Assembly: GCF_002001165.1 (NCBI RefSeq)
Contig: NZ_MUNQ01000008.1
Location: forward strand, 62,001-126,000
Reading direction: 5' to 3'
DNA length: 64,000 nucleotides
Source: Rhodanobacter sp. C05
GTDB taxonomy: Bacteria; Pseudomonadota; Gammaproteobacteria; Xanthomonadales; Rhodanobacteraceae
Shown: positions 10,336-19,599 of the stretch, in pieces
Position numbering within the stretch: the stretch's first letter is position 1
Layout: every line of letters starts with the position of its first letter
The notes under the pieces: generated by a model
Told to the model about the DNA's origin: nothing
Databases searched by the model: none
What the model saw: only the letters and a program-made list of their open reading frames with translations
Translations under genes and position numbers: made by a program

Positions 10336-10689
10336 ATGAAAGGACTCAATGTTTTCCTGTGGGTTGGTACACCGCTGCTATTTCTTCTCGTGGGTGCTCT
10401 GATCTGGACAGCTCATCAACAGAATGACCCTGTTTCACCTCACATCGCTGCTCAGGCTGATTCACGACCCGATACACGGCAGCTCATCGCGCTTCTTTCG
10501 CGGCGCCCTTTCTCGTCGGTTTATTACAAGCATGGTCAGCCTTTGCCAGCGGGTTTCAAGTGTGGCGCTACTGATCGACTGGTTTACCACACGCTTTATT
10601 ACAACGGGTCAACTGTAACCGTGCCCTACGTCTTGGGCGGTGAACTGGTGCGGTGCGAGGTTGATGAGCGTTCCAGTCACAGCCTCTAG
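10336..10689 (+). CDS. Small membrane-anchored hypothetical protein
   Basis: A 117-residue protein with one N-terminal membrane helix (about residues 5-25, VFLWVGTPLLFLLVGALIW) and a presumably periplasmic remainder with two Cys residues (FKCGATD, LVRCEVDE) that could form a disulphide. A purine-rich GAAAGGGGG precedes the ATG at 10336 and fixes the start. No family was recognised. It follows the permease pair by 110 bp and is convergent with the next gene. Confidence 0.6.
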   Translation: MKGLNVFLWVGTPLLFLLVGALIWTAHQQNDPVSPHIAAQADSRPDTRQLIALLSRRPFSSVYYKHGQPLPAGFKCGATDRLVYHTLYYNGSTVTVPYVLGGELVRCEVDERSSHSL

Positions 10690-10733
10690 ATCTGGAACTT
10701 GGTTCTTTGCCTTGCGGAGGTTGGCGGGAAGGC

Positions 10734-12005
10734 TCATGGCGTGTTTTCCGTGGGTGCGATCAGCTGACCGGTAAATGGATTCCAGCCTTTGGCTGCCAGC
10801 ACGGCCCAGGCGGTCGCGCCGAGATGGGGCAGGTGGTAGTAGAAGAAGTCGGCGTGCGTTGACGTTGGGCCAATGGCGAAGTCCGTGCTGATCCGCGTTT
10901 GTGGAGTGGCGTAGAGCATGCCGCCATCGCCGCGTTGGGCAGCGAGCAGTTGCCACACCGTGTCAGGCACTGTTTTGCCGCTGGCCTGCAATGCGGTGGC
11001 AACCTGCGCCGTGCCTTCGGTCCATATCCCGTCAGGCTGACGCCGGTAGCCGTAGCCATTGCCGCTGCGATGCTGTTTATCGACCCATGACCAGACCTTG
11101 CTCCATTCGGCAGGATGTGGATTGAACGCGAGCAGCGGCCAGACCTGGGCGTCCAGCCCTGACTTGTCGCGGGAGAGCGTCTTGCCGTCATCAAGGGTGC
11201 CGACCAGAAAGCGGTGCTGCGTGTTGTCCCACATCGCATTGACGAAGCTACCGGCCAGTTTTGCCTGTAGCGCAACCACCGGGTCGCCGCCGTCACGAAC
11301 AATCCATGTGGCAGCTGCATAGACGTCTATATTGTGCTCGGTGGCTTTCCAGTGTTGCGCGCGCTGGGCGTTGTCGTAGCCGAAGAGTCCACCCTCGTAG
11401 CCTGCTGGTGGCGCGGTGCCCGTGGCATGAACCTGGATCCATCGCAGTTGTGCCACGGCCGCTTTCAGGTAACGCCGATCATGGCTGCTGTCATACACGG
11501 TTAGCAGCAGCAAGGTAGCCCACGCAACATTGCCGGTGGACGTGCCCACCTGATAGGGATCCTGACTCCAGTAGTTGCCATGACTCTGCCAGTAGCCCGG
11601 CAGTTGGACCTTGTCGGCATCGGTGAGGCCCGCCCGGTAAGCATTGCGCAGCCGACCATCCTTGAAGCTGGGATCGTGCGCGGCAGCAAGCAGCAAGGCA
11701 TCGGCAATGCGCCGTGCTTGATTGGGTTCTCCGCAAGCCGTGAGAGCAATCCCTGCGAGGGCATTGTCGTAGATGAAAGCCACGTCTTGCAGTGCCCGAG
11801 TCGAGTCATCGCCCTGTTTCAGAGTGGGGTAGCTCGGCAGCAGCATGGGGCCGTTGCCCGGCTCCGCCGCCGCGGCCGAGCGCAGGCTTGTACAGCTGTT
11901 GTCGGCAAGCTTCTGCTGTAGCGCATCGGCTGTGTTTGCATGAGTGGAGGCAAACATCATGCAGATCAGGCTGATGCTTGCAACATGACGCCATGGCATG
12001 GACAT
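10734..12005 (-). CDS. Secreted six-hairpin-glycosidase-like protein
   Basis: A 423-residue protein with an N-terminal signal peptide (MPWRHVASISLICMMFASTHA). The mature part has repeated helical pairs with Trp/Tyr/Gly-rich loops, such as LPGYWQSHGNYWSQDPYQVGTSTGNVAWA and WTEGTAQVATAL, which suggests an (alpha/alpha)6 barrel as in many glycosidases and epimerases. No exact family or catalytic pair could be named. A strong AAGGAGA lies six bases before the ATG at 12005, which decides the start over two upstream in-frame ATGs. It is a single gene, next to the toxin remnant rather than to the glycan locus. Confidence 0.6.
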   Translation of the reverse strand: MSMPWRHVASISLICMMFASTHANTADALQQKLADNSCTSLRSAAAAEPGNGPMLLPSYPTLKQGDDSTRALQDVAFIYDNALAGIALTACGEPNQARRIADALLLAAAHDPSFKDGRLRNAYRAGLTDADKVQLPGYWQSHGNYWSQDPYQVGTSTGNVAWATLLLLTVYDSSHDRRYLKAAVAQLRWIQVHATGTAPPAGYEGGLFGYDNAQRAQHWKATEHNIDVYAAATWIVRDGGDPVVALQAKLAGSFVNAMWDNTQHRFLVGTLDDGKTLSRDKSGLDAQVWPLLAFNPHPAEWSKVWSWVDKQHRSGNGYGYRRQPDGIWTEGTAQVATALQASGKTVPDTVWQLLAAQRGDGGMLYATPQTRISTDFAIGPTSTHADFFYYHLPHLGATAWAVLAAKGWNPFTGQLIAPTENTP

Positions 12006-12211
12006 GCAGGTCTCCTTCGACGGCACCATCAACGCAAGCTTGCCATCTCGATGGTTGTCGCATGAACATGGCTATGAGACTTGAGCCACAGATTGAAAGC
12101 AGCCAATAAACTCGGGCCGAGGAAAATAGTCAGTCCATAAATCCGGGACGCCTGCGTGAGATGGTCAGAATGTTGGCGGATGACGCATGACAAACGGTCG
12201 GACCTTGTCGG

Positions 12212-13366
12212 TCATCCGGAACACGTGTAGCCGATCAAGACATAGATTTGGTTGTCCAGGTTCGGCGTCATGGCGGCGAGCGTGCCGGGCAGTGACAAGG
12301 TCGCTCCCGCGGCGCCGAGCAGGGTTCCGGTGATGGCACTGGACGAGGGCGCACTGGCCGTCACACTGGCACCCTGTGCATTTTGACCGAACAGCCGCAC
12401 ATCGCCGAATGCGATTACCTTCTTCATTCCCTGCACGTAATAGGGCAAGAACGAGCTGTCGATCGTCGCCTGGAAAGGTGTCTTGCCATTGCCGTTCACG
12501 TACGCGGCCCATTCGGTCGGGAAATCGTATTTGAGGCAAAGCAACAGCGTCTGCGGCGACTGCTTCACGTCGGCGAAGGCCAACTTCAATTCCTTGGTCG
12601 CCTGCGAGCCCAAAGGGTTGCCGGCTTGGCGGGCCGTGTAACGGATGTGCAGGATGACGTCCGATATTGTCGTGTAGTCGAACGCCCGCAAATCGCCTGG
12701 CAACGTCAGTGTCCAGGTGCTGATCGCGCCTGCGCCCTCGAACGGCAAGAAGCGCTCGTCGTGCAGGTTGGTTTCGAACAATCCACTGTCGTTCGATGCG
12801 CCACTGGTGACGATGACGTCCGTTGCGCCGAAATAGTCGATGAAGCGGATGTCGTCTTGCGATGTGTCACGGCGGTAGGCACCGTTCGCGAGTAGCGGCG
12901 AGATGCGCAGCGAGCTCGCTTGCAAACTCAGCGTGCAATTGACGCTCGCGTAAGGCCCGACCACCGAGGGGATCGACATCGAGATCGACTTGATCCGGCG
13001 CATATAGTGGCCGGGGCAATCGCGGTCGTAGAGCCACTCGGGGATGGAAACCGTGCAGGTTCCCGTGAGGCGCATGGCGATTAGTGCTTGCGGGTCGAGT
13101 TGGCGCAGCGACACGTGGCGCGTCATCTCCAGTTCGCGGGTGTTGTTGTCGTGATAAGCCATTTCCAGGCGTTTCAGGTCGAAATGCAAAGCCTCGCCTG
13201 ACAGCAGACCTTGGTGTCCGGAATCCCAGTAGTTGAACTGGATGAATTGCGTGTCGTCGAGTGCGGGCTGCATCAACTCGCGCTTCATGGTTTGTTCGGC
13301 GCGTCGGACCGTGTCGCAAGCGAATCGGTAATACTGGTAATAGAGGCCGGAAATCTCGCTCTGCAT
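12212..13366 (-). pseudogene. Tc toxin A subunit, 3' remnant (TcB-binding end)
   Basis: A 384-codon frame matching only the C-terminal end of TcA, the pore-forming subunit of Tc (toxin complex) insecticidal toxins. Recognisable stretches are WMQSEISGLYYQYYRFACD at the start, FIQFNYWDSGHQGLLSGEAL, RHVSLRQLDPQALIAMR, YDRDCPGHYMRRIKSISMSIP and VVGPYASVNCTLSL. It ends naturally (IYVLIGYTCSG). Normal TcA proteins are many times longer. The frame stays open upstream only to a stop at 13442-13444, and that short extension does not look like TcA. No TcB/TcC gene is present. I read this as a 5'-deleted relic; a short expressed protein cannot be excluded. Confidence 0.8.
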
Positions 13367-13543
13367 CCAGCCGTCGATGATGGTCGGTGTAGCTGCTGCG
13401 TCACGGGCAGGGCATACAAGTAATGGCCAGAGTCGGAAGGATCAGCCGCAGGCACCTGCCGCAGTGCCCTTGATCTGATGATCACGTAGGCGAGTAGGGG
13501 ATATGCCCTCTTCGTTAACGGCCATGCGGACTCCCGTGGGCGG

Positions 13544-14602
13544 TCAGGTTGTCGGTAGCGTGTAACTGCTTGCGCGCACCATCAGTTGCACCGGGGCGAT
13601 GATGTAGCGTGGTGCCGATAGCGGCTCGTGCAGTCGTTGCAGGATCAGCTCCGCTGCCTGCCGCCCACGTTCGCGTGGCGCGACCGCCAGCGTGGTCAAC
13701 GGTGGCACACCCAGCGCCGCTTCGGCGATGTTGTCGAAGCCGGTAAGCGCGAAGTCGTGACCTGGTTGCATGCCGCGTTGACACAGGCCAAGCATCAGGC
13801 CGAGCGCCACCGCGTCGTTGTAGCAGACCGCGGCCGTCGGTGCGGGGCTGCGGGCAAACAAGGCGGGGCATTGCACCACGGCGTCCACTCGGTTCGGTGC
13901 GCACTCGACGCGCCAGTGAGGTTTGATGAGCAGGCCGGCCGCCCGCATTGCCTCGGTGTAACCGGCGAAGCGCTCGCGGCAGGAACTGGAATCGCGATGG
14001 CCGCCAAAGAAAGCGATATGCCGATGGCCTAGCGCGATCAGGTGTTCGGTGGCAAGCCGGGCGCCGCGCTGGTTGTCCAGCATAAGCCGATCCCAATGCG
14101 CAGCTTTCGGTGCATTGCCGCCCACCTCACGGTTGAACAGCAGCAACGGCGTCTGTCCTCCCACCGCCGCCAGTACATGCGAGACATCGCTGCCTTCGGC
14201 GGGTGACAGGATGATGCCTGCCGGCCCATGCTCTATCAGCGATCGAAGCACCGCCTGTTCGCGCTCGATCGATTCGCCGGTGCTGCCAAGCAGTGTGACG
14301 TAACCGGCTTCGCCCAGCCTCTCATCGACTCCGGATGCGAATTCGGCAAAGAACGGATTGGCCAGGTCGTTCAAGATCAACGCGATGCTGGATGAGCTGC
14401 GCCGGCGCAGGTTGGCCGCGGCGCGGTTGTAGACGTAGTTCTGCCGACGCAGTTCTTTTTCTACCTTGGCCCGGGTGAGTTTGTTCACCAACGGGCTGCC
14501 GCGCAGTACCAGTGAGACAGTGGCGCGCGACACGCCACAGCCAGTGGCGATATCGCTGAGTGTGGTCTTGCGATGGACAGAAGAGATGCTTTCCGTAGCC
14601 AT
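13544..14602 (-). CDS. LacI family transcriptional regulator
   Basis: A 352-residue LacI-type repressor. The N-terminal helix-turn-helix (TTLSDIATGCGVSRATVSLVLRG) and hinge are followed by a periplasmic-binding-protein-like sensor domain from about residue 65 (SIALILNDLANPFFAEFASGVDE) that would bind a sugar effector. The start at 14602 was chosen because LacI proteins begin a few residues before the HTH. It is divergent from the GH2 beta-mannosidase gene, with two palindromic sites between them, one only 15 bp upstream of its own start. It is the best candidate regulator for the whole glycan locus, and probably autoregulated. Confidence 0.9.
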   Translation of the reverse strand: MATESISSVHRKTTLSDIATGCGVSRATVSLVLRGSPLVNKLTRAKVEKELRRQNYVYNRAAANLRRRSSSSIALILNDLANPFFAEFASGVDERLGEAGYVTLLGSTGESIEREQAVLRSLIEHGPAGIILSPAEGSDVSHVLAAVGGQTPLLLFNREVGGNAPKAAHWDRLMLDNQRGARLATEHLIALGHRHIAFFGGHRDSSSCRERFAGYTEAMRAAGLLIKPHWRVECAPNRVDAVVQCPALFARSPAPTAAVCYNDAVALGLMLGLCQRGMQPGHDFALTGFDNIAEAALGVPPLTTLAVAPRERGRQAAELILQRLHEPLSAPRYIIAPVQLMVRASSYTLPTT

Positions 14603-14616
14603 AGTCGAATCTGCTG

Positions 14617-14632
14617 ATTGGAACGATCCAAA
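14617..14632 (-). promoter_or_regulatory. Proposed LacI-type operator, site 1 (lacI upstream)
   Basis: On the minus strand this reads TTTGGATCGTTCCAAT, a near-perfect inverted repeat (TTGGA-WCGW-TCCAA) with a central CG as is usual for LacI-family operators. It lies 15 bp before the start codon of the LacI-type gene. The TTTRGATCG half recurs at five other intergenic positions of the locus. Binding is inferred. Confidence 0.6.
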
Positions 14633-14708
14633 TGTAACCGAAATCGGGATCTGCAATGGCATATTGCAACGCGACATGCATCGTCACGACACGGATGCTA
14701 ACGTAAGG

Positions 14709-14724
14709 TATAGATCGATCTAAA
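14709..14724 (-). promoter_or_regulatory. Proposed LacI-type operator, site 2 (GH2 upstream)
   Basis: On the minus strand this reads TTTAGATCGATCTATA, containing the perfect 12-bp palindrome TAGATCGATCTA (14711-14722) centred on CG. It sits between the LacI-type gene and the GH2-GH125 operon and is the most symmetric of the six copies. The rest of the 388-bp divergent gap (14603-14990) shows no convincing gene. Confidence 0.6.
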
Positions 14725-14990
14725 TCCGGGGATTAGTGAAACATTCCGTATCGCCTGTATCGGCGGTCTGGCGCCTGCTGGTGATACATGGGGCGGAACA
14801 AAACACATGGCAATGCTGCTCCGGTGGAAGTCACTGCTACGCCATGTTTCATGTTTTGGCCCCGGTACTGAATGCCTGTCTGCTGCGTCACCACGAACCC
14901 ATACCGCTGCATACAGGTATTCAGATGACCGCACCGATCAGCCTAACCAGGTCACGCGCGATTCGATCAGACACGCATCGATCAAGTGCG

Positions 14991-17633
14991 ATGCGTTGCC
15001 TGGTCCGATCGGTTGGCTTGCTGCTGGTGCTGTTGTTGCCGATGCTGGGCGCGGCTGCGCCATTGACGACGCAAATGTTGGACAGCGGCTGGCAGTTCCG
15101 CCTGGCTCCCGGCGACAGCCATGCCACGGATCACCCGAAAGCCGTTTTGTGGCAACTTGCTACGGTGCCGGGGACGGTACAGACCGATCTGATGGCGACA
15201 AAGCTGGTCGCCGATCCGTTCTACCGCGATAACGAAGCGCAGATTCAGTGGGTCGGCCTGTCTGACTGGCAGTATCGAACGTCCTTCAACGTCGACCATG
15301 CCACGCTGGCGCGCCAACACGTCGAGCTGGTGCTGGATGGCCTGGATACTTTTGCCGACGTTTATTTGAACGGCGAGAAGCTGATCGCCGCCGACAACAT
15401 GTTTCGTCGCTGGCTGGTACCAGTGGCATCGCTGCTTCACGAAGGCGCGAACACGCTGGAAGTGCGGTTGTACTCGCCGATCAAGCGGCTGCAACCGTGG
15501 CTGCTCAAGCAGTCGTACGCGCTGCCGGGCGAGTTCGATTCGTCGTTCGGCGACGAGCCCAAGGGCAAACAGACGGCCAATTACATACGCAAGGCCAACT
15601 ACCAGTACGGTTGGGATTGGGGGCCGCGTATCGTTGCCGAAGGTATATGGAAGGACGTGCATCTGGATAGTTGGGATGCGACGCGTGTCGCCGATTTCCA
15701 TGTGGAGCAGACGCACATCGGCAAGTCGGCGGCGCAGGTCAACGTGCAGTTCGACATGGAGGCCGACGTCAGTGAGCCATTGCATGTGAGCGTTGATGTG
15801 ATCGGGCCGGATGGCAGGTCGGTGGATCGCATCGAGCGCGATATCACGGTTGCCCCCGGCGGCAGCCAGGTCAGCCTGCCGCTGCGCATCGCTGACCCGA
15901 AGCTGTGGTATCCAACCGGGTACGGCGCGCAGGACATGTATACGTTCAAGGCCAGCATCCGTGACGCCGCTGGCGAACTGTACGAAGCCCAGAAGGCTAC
16001 TGGCTTGCGCACTATCGAATTGCGTCGGCAGAAGGATCAGTGGGGCAGGAGCTTCGAGTTCGTCATCAACGGCATCCCGGTGTTTGCCAAGGGCGCCAAC
16101 CTGATTCCGTTCGACAGCTTCCCGACGCGCGTCACGGATGCGCAGATGCGTCATGTCCTGGAGTCCGCGCGCGACGCCAACATGAACATGCTGCGCCTGT
16201 GGGGTGGTGGCTATTACGAGTCGGATCGCTTCTACGAGATGGCCGACCGCCTGGGCATCATGATCTGGCAGGAATTCATGTTTGGTGGTGCGATACCGCC
16301 GAACGACGTGGCCTATACCGAGAACGTGCGGCAGGAAGCGATCGAGCAGGTCAAGCGGCTGCGCGATCATCCCAGCATCGTGCTGTGGTGTGGCAACAAC
16401 GAGGTACAGACGGGTTGGGAAACCTGGTCCGATCGCGAAGCTTTCAAGAAGACGATTTCGGCGGATGAGCAAAAGCGCATTGCTGCCGGCATGGTCAACC
16501 TGTTCGGCAAGGTGCTGCGCAACGTAGTGATGCGTTACGACAGCGACGTGCCGTATTGGGCCAGTTCGCCGAGCACCGATTACGACGGACCGGCCAATGT
16601 GCTCGGCGATGGCGACTATCACTATTGGGACGTGTGGTCGGGTGACGCCAAGCCGGTTACCGAGTACCTCAATGTCACGCCGCGTTTCCAGTCCGAATAC
16701 GGCCTGCAGTCATTTCCGGTGATGCGCACCATCCGCGCGTTTGCCGAGCAGGGCGATCAGACGCCGGAATCGCCGGTGATGCGCGCCCATCAGAAATACG
16801 ACAACGGCAACGGCAACAAGCGCCTGATGCTCTACATCACGCGCAGTTATGGCGAGCCCCGGGACTTCCCGGCCTTTGTCTATCTCAGCCAGGTCATGCA
16901 GGCCAACGGCATCCAGTTGGCGGCCGAGCATCTGCGTGCATCGCGCCCGCAGTCGATGGGCTCGCTGTACTGGCAGCTCAACGATGTCTGGCCCGGCGCG
17001 TCCTGGTCCAGCATCGACTACTACGGTCGCTGGAAGGCATTGCAGTTCCATGCCCGTCGTTTCTATGCGCCGCTGCTGATCGCCGCGCTAAGGAACGATG
17101 GCAACACTACCGTTTCGCTGGTCTCCGATCGCACGACGTCGCTGGCTGCATATTGGCGCATGCGTGTGATGGATTTCGACGGCAAGGTGCTGAGTGAGCA
17201 CGAGCAAGCTGTCATCTTGCCGGCGTTGGCGAGCACCAAGGTTGCCAGCTACACCGATGCGCAATTGCTGCAGGGTGCCGACCCGCATACGTCATTCGTC
17301 GTGTTCGAGCTTGTCGATGGCGATAAAGTCGTCTCGCGCAATAGGGTGTTCTTCGACGAAGCGAAGAACCTGCAGCTGCCCGTGCCGCAGATTCGCACGC
17401 AACTCCAGATGGCTGCGCAGGGCTACGCGCTGACGTTGACGGCAGGCAAGCTGGCGCGTGACGTGTGGGTTTCATTTGGCGATCTCGATGCCGAGGTATC
17501 CGACAACGCTTTCGATATCCTGCCAGGGCAGAGCATTACCTTGGTGGTGCGCAGCAAGGCCACGCTCGACGAACTGCAGCATGCGCTGCAAGTGCAAAAC
17601 CTGGCGAATGTGATGCGGGAGGCAATGAACTGA
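14991..17633 (+). CDS. GH2 beta-mannosidase, exported
   Basis: An 880-residue glycoside hydrolase of family 2, read as a beta-mannosidase that removes the beta-1,4-mannose of the N-glycan core. From the ATG at 14991 it has a standard Sec signal peptide (LLLVLLLPMLGAAA). An ATG at 14925 would lengthen the N-terminus by 22 residues and is possible. GH2 jelly-roll and Ig-like domains precede the TIM barrel. WCGNNE gives the acid/base Glu at about 471 and FQSEYG the nucleophile Glu at about 569. ANYQYGWDWGPR is typical of the beta-mannosidase subgroup. Its stop overlaps the GH125 start (TGATG). Confidence 0.9.
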   Translation: MRCLVRSVGLLLVLLLPMLGAAAPLTTQMLDSGWQFRLAPGDSHATDHPKAVLWQLATVPGTVQTDLMATKLVADPFYRDNEAQIQWVGLSDWQYRTSFNVDHATLARQHVELVLDGLDTFADVYLNGEKLIAADNMFRRWLVPVASLLHEGANTLEVRLYSPIKRLQPWLLKQSYALPGEFDSSFGDEPKGKQTANYIRKANYQYGWDWGPRIVAEGIWKDVHLDSWDATRVADFHVEQTHIGKSAAQVNVQFDMEADVSEPLHVSVDVIGPDGRSVDRIERDITVAPGGSQVSLPLRIADPKLWYPTGYGAQDMYTFKASIRDAAGELYEAQKATGLRTIELRRQKDQWGRSFEFVINGIPVFAKGANLIPFDSFPTRVTDAQMRHVLESARDANMNMLRLWGGGYYESDRFYEMADRLGIMIWQEFMFGGAIPPNDVAYTENVRQEAIEQVKRLRDHPSIVLWCGNNEVQTGWETWSDREAFKKTISADEQKRIAAGMVNLFGKVLRNVVMRYDSDVPYWASSPSTDYDGPANVLGDGDYHYWDVWSGDAKPVTEYLNVTPRFQSEYGLQSFPVMRTIRAFAEQGDQTPESPVMRAHQKYDNGNGNKRLMLYITRSYGEPRDFPAFVYLSQVMQANGIQLAAEHLRASRPQSMGSLYWQLNDVWPGASWSSIDYYGRWKALQFHARRFYAPLLIAALRNDGNTTVSLVSDRTTSLAAYWRMRVMDFDGKVLSEHEQAVILPALASTKVASYTDAQLLQGADPHTSFVVFELVDGDKVVSRNRVFFDEAKNLQLPVPQIRTQLQMAAQGYALTLTAGKLARDVWVSFGDLDAEVSDNAFDILPGQSITLVVRSKATLDELQHALQVQNLANVMREAMN

Positions 17634-19111
17634 TGCCAGTGCCATCGGACGACATCTCCCTCGCCATGCCGACGCGTCGCGACATCCTGAAATGGTTTGG
17701 TGCTGCGGCGGCCTCGGGCATGGTGGTGGGCCTCATCCCGAACATGGCTACGGCGGGCACGTTGTCGTCGCCGTATGTCAGCAAACGTCCGCCGGTGGGC
17801 AAGCGCAAGTTTGTCAGCGCCGCCGTGGAGCGGCAGCTGGCAACGGTGAAGTCGGCCATCGGTGATCCGAAGCTCGCCTGGATGTTCGAGAATTGCTATC
17901 CGAATACGCTGGATACGACCGTCGAACTCGGGACACTCGACGGCAAGCCGGACACGTTCGTCATCACCGGCGATATCGACGCCATGTGGCTGCGCGATTC
18001 GTCGGCGCAGGTGGTTCCCTATATTCCGTTGGCGAAGAACGACTCCGCCTTGCAGCGACTGTTCCGTGGCCTGATCCGGCGGCAGGCGCGCTGCATCCGG
18101 ATCGATCCGTATGCCAACGCCTTCATGCCCGATCCGCATGCGCCGCCACTGATCTGGGCGCAGCATGACAGCACCGACATGAAACCCGGCGTCGGTGAGC
18201 GCAAATGGGAAATCGATTCGCTGTGTTATCCGATCCGCATGGCCCATGCCTACTGGCAAGCCACGGGGGACACCGAGCCGTTCGACGACGACTGGCGCAC
18301 GGCGATGCGGCTCGTGCTGCAGACTTTCCGCGAACAGCAGCGCAAGCACGGCCGCGGGCCTTATCACTTCCAGCGCACGTCCGAAGTGCCGACCGAGACC
18401 CAATTCCTCGACGGCTATGGCAACCCGACGCGTCCGAACGGCATGATCCACTCGATGTTTCGTCCGTCGGACGACGCATGCGTGTACCCGCTGTTCGTGC
18501 CGTCCAACCTGTTCGCCGTGGTCAGCCTGCGCCAGCTCGCGCAGATGGGCCGCGCGCTCCATCACGACGATGCGTTCGCCTCGGACTGCGAGGCGCTGGC
18601 GAATGAAGTCGAGCAGGCGGTGCGCCGGGATGGTCGCATGCGTGATGCCGACGGTCGCGTTTACTGGGCCTATGAAATAGACGGCTTCGGCAATCAGCTG
18701 TTCATGGACGACGCCAATGCGCCGGGTCTGCTCAGCTTGGCTTACCTCGGTTGCTGCGATCGCGAGGATCCCGCATATCGCCATACCCGCGACCTAGTGT
18801 GGAGCGCGCGCAATCCGTATTTCTTCAAGGGCAGGGCGGCCGAAGGCATCGGCGGTCCGCATGAAGGCCTGCGCATGATCTGGCCGATGTCCATCATGAT
18901 GTACGCGCAAACCAGCGACGATCAGACGCAGATCCGTCAATGCCTGACATGGTTGCGCGACACCGATGCGGGAACCGGCTTCATGCACGAGGCGTTCGAT
19001 CAGGACAATCCCTCGCGCTTCACCCGCGGCTGGTTCGCTTGGGCGAACACCTTGTTCGGGGAACTCATCGTCGATGTGTATCGCAAGCATCCCGAGCTGC
19101 TGCGCGGCTGA
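17633..19111 (+). CDS. GH125 exo-alpha-1,6-mannosidase, Tat-exported
   Basis: A 492-residue family GH125 enzyme, metal-independent alpha-1,6-mannosidases with an (alpha/alpha)6 barrel. Diagnostic stretches are ITGDIDAMWLRDSSAQV, DGYGNPTRPNGMIHSMFRPSDDA and GGPHEGLRMIWPMSI. The N-terminus carries a twin-arginine signal (TRRDILK followed by a hydrophobic stretch), so it is probably exported folded to the periplasm. The ATG at 17633 overlaps the beta-mannosidase stop, which supports one transcript: GH125 would clear alpha-1,6-mannose before the beta-mannosidase acts on the core mannose. Confidence 0.92.
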   Translation: MPVPSDDISLAMPTRRDILKWFGAAAASGMVVGLIPNMATAGTLSSPYVSKRPPVGKRKFVSAAVERQLATVKSAIGDPKLAWMFENCYPNTLDTTVELGTLDGKPDTFVITGDIDAMWLRDSSAQVVPYIPLAKNDSALQRLFRGLIRRQARCIRIDPYANAFMPDPHAPPLIWAQHDSTDMKPGVGERKWEIDSLCYPIRMAHAYWQATGDTEPFDDDWRTAMRLVLQTFREQQRKHGRGPYHFQRTSEVPTETQFLDGYGNPTRPNGMIHSMFRPSDDACVYPLFVPSNLFAVVSLRQLAQMGRALHHDDAFASDCEALANEVEQAVRRDGRMRDADGRVYWAYEIDGFGNQLFMDDANAPGLLSLAYLGCCDREDPAYRHTRDLVWSARNPYFFKGRAAEGIGGPHEGLRMIWPMSIMMYAQTSDDQTQIRQCLTWLRDTDAGTGFMHEAFDQDNPSRFTRGWFAWANTLFGELIVDVYRKHPELLRG

Positions 19112-19248
19112 ATCCGCAAGCGGCCTCCGCGAGCCGTGCGGCAGCGATACCGGGGTCGATTTCGAGTGTGCAACGTATTTTTTCGCGATGTAACGGAAAT
19201 CTTAAATAAATATAAATAAATCAACCGTTTGTGTAATATGAAAATAAA

Positions 19249-19264
19249 TTTGGATCGTGATAAA
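19249..19264 (+). promoter_or_regulatory. Proposed LacI-type operator, site 3 (GH92 upstream)
   Basis: TTTGGATCGTGATAAA lies in an AT-rich patch after GH125 and differs from site 4 at one of 16 bases. It is about 335 bp before the GH92 start because a repeat element lies between. The AT-rich patch around 19195-19270 is a likely promoter, though no clear -35/-10 pair is asserted. Confidence 0.5.
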
Positions 19265-19306
19265 TTTTTCGATTACAGTCGTGGTACGGATCTCTGACCC
19301 GAGTGA

Positions 19307-19463
19307 CACTTACTTAAGCTCGTCATCCTCGCGAGGCGCTTCTCAACAGCGAAGCTGATCAAGCGAGGATCCAGCGTCTTTGGCAAATGGCAAAGGGCTG
19401 AAGCCACTGGATTCCCGCTTTCGCAGGAATGACAAAAAGTGGGGTTTCTACCTTGAGTAAGTG
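19307..19463. repeat. MITE-like intergenic repeat with terminal inverted repeats
   Basis: The ends CACTTACTTAAG (19307-19318) and CTTGAGTAAGTG (19452-19463) are inverted copies with one mismatch. Inside is a long imperfect palindrome of the GTCATCC...GGAATGAC type seen as intergenic repeats in Xanthomonadales. A 12-bp direct repeat, ATCTCTGACCCG, lies outside both ends (19290-19301 and 19470-19481), which could be a target duplication or part of the element. No protein is encoded. It accounts for most of the 488-bp gap between GH125 and GH92; the rest holds operator site 3 and the GH92 leader. Confidence 0.65.
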
Positions 19464-19599
19464 CCGTTCATCTCTGACCCGGTTTCACCACAACGGTTGA
19501 GTGCGCTCTGCACATGATCGGGACGACCACTCCCCCCGAGCCTGTCGTCGACGCTTCTGCCTCCATCAACCACAGCGTCCAATTCACGGAGAAACCCGC

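Noticed and set aside
14982..16622. 546-codon minus-strand frame inside the GH2 gene
   Set aside because: Antisense to the beta-mannosidase catalytic domains and without recognisable motifs or ribosome site.
17423..18784. 453-codon minus-strand frame over the GH2/GH125 junction
   Set aside because: Crosses two well-supported genes in antisense and shows no family resemblance.
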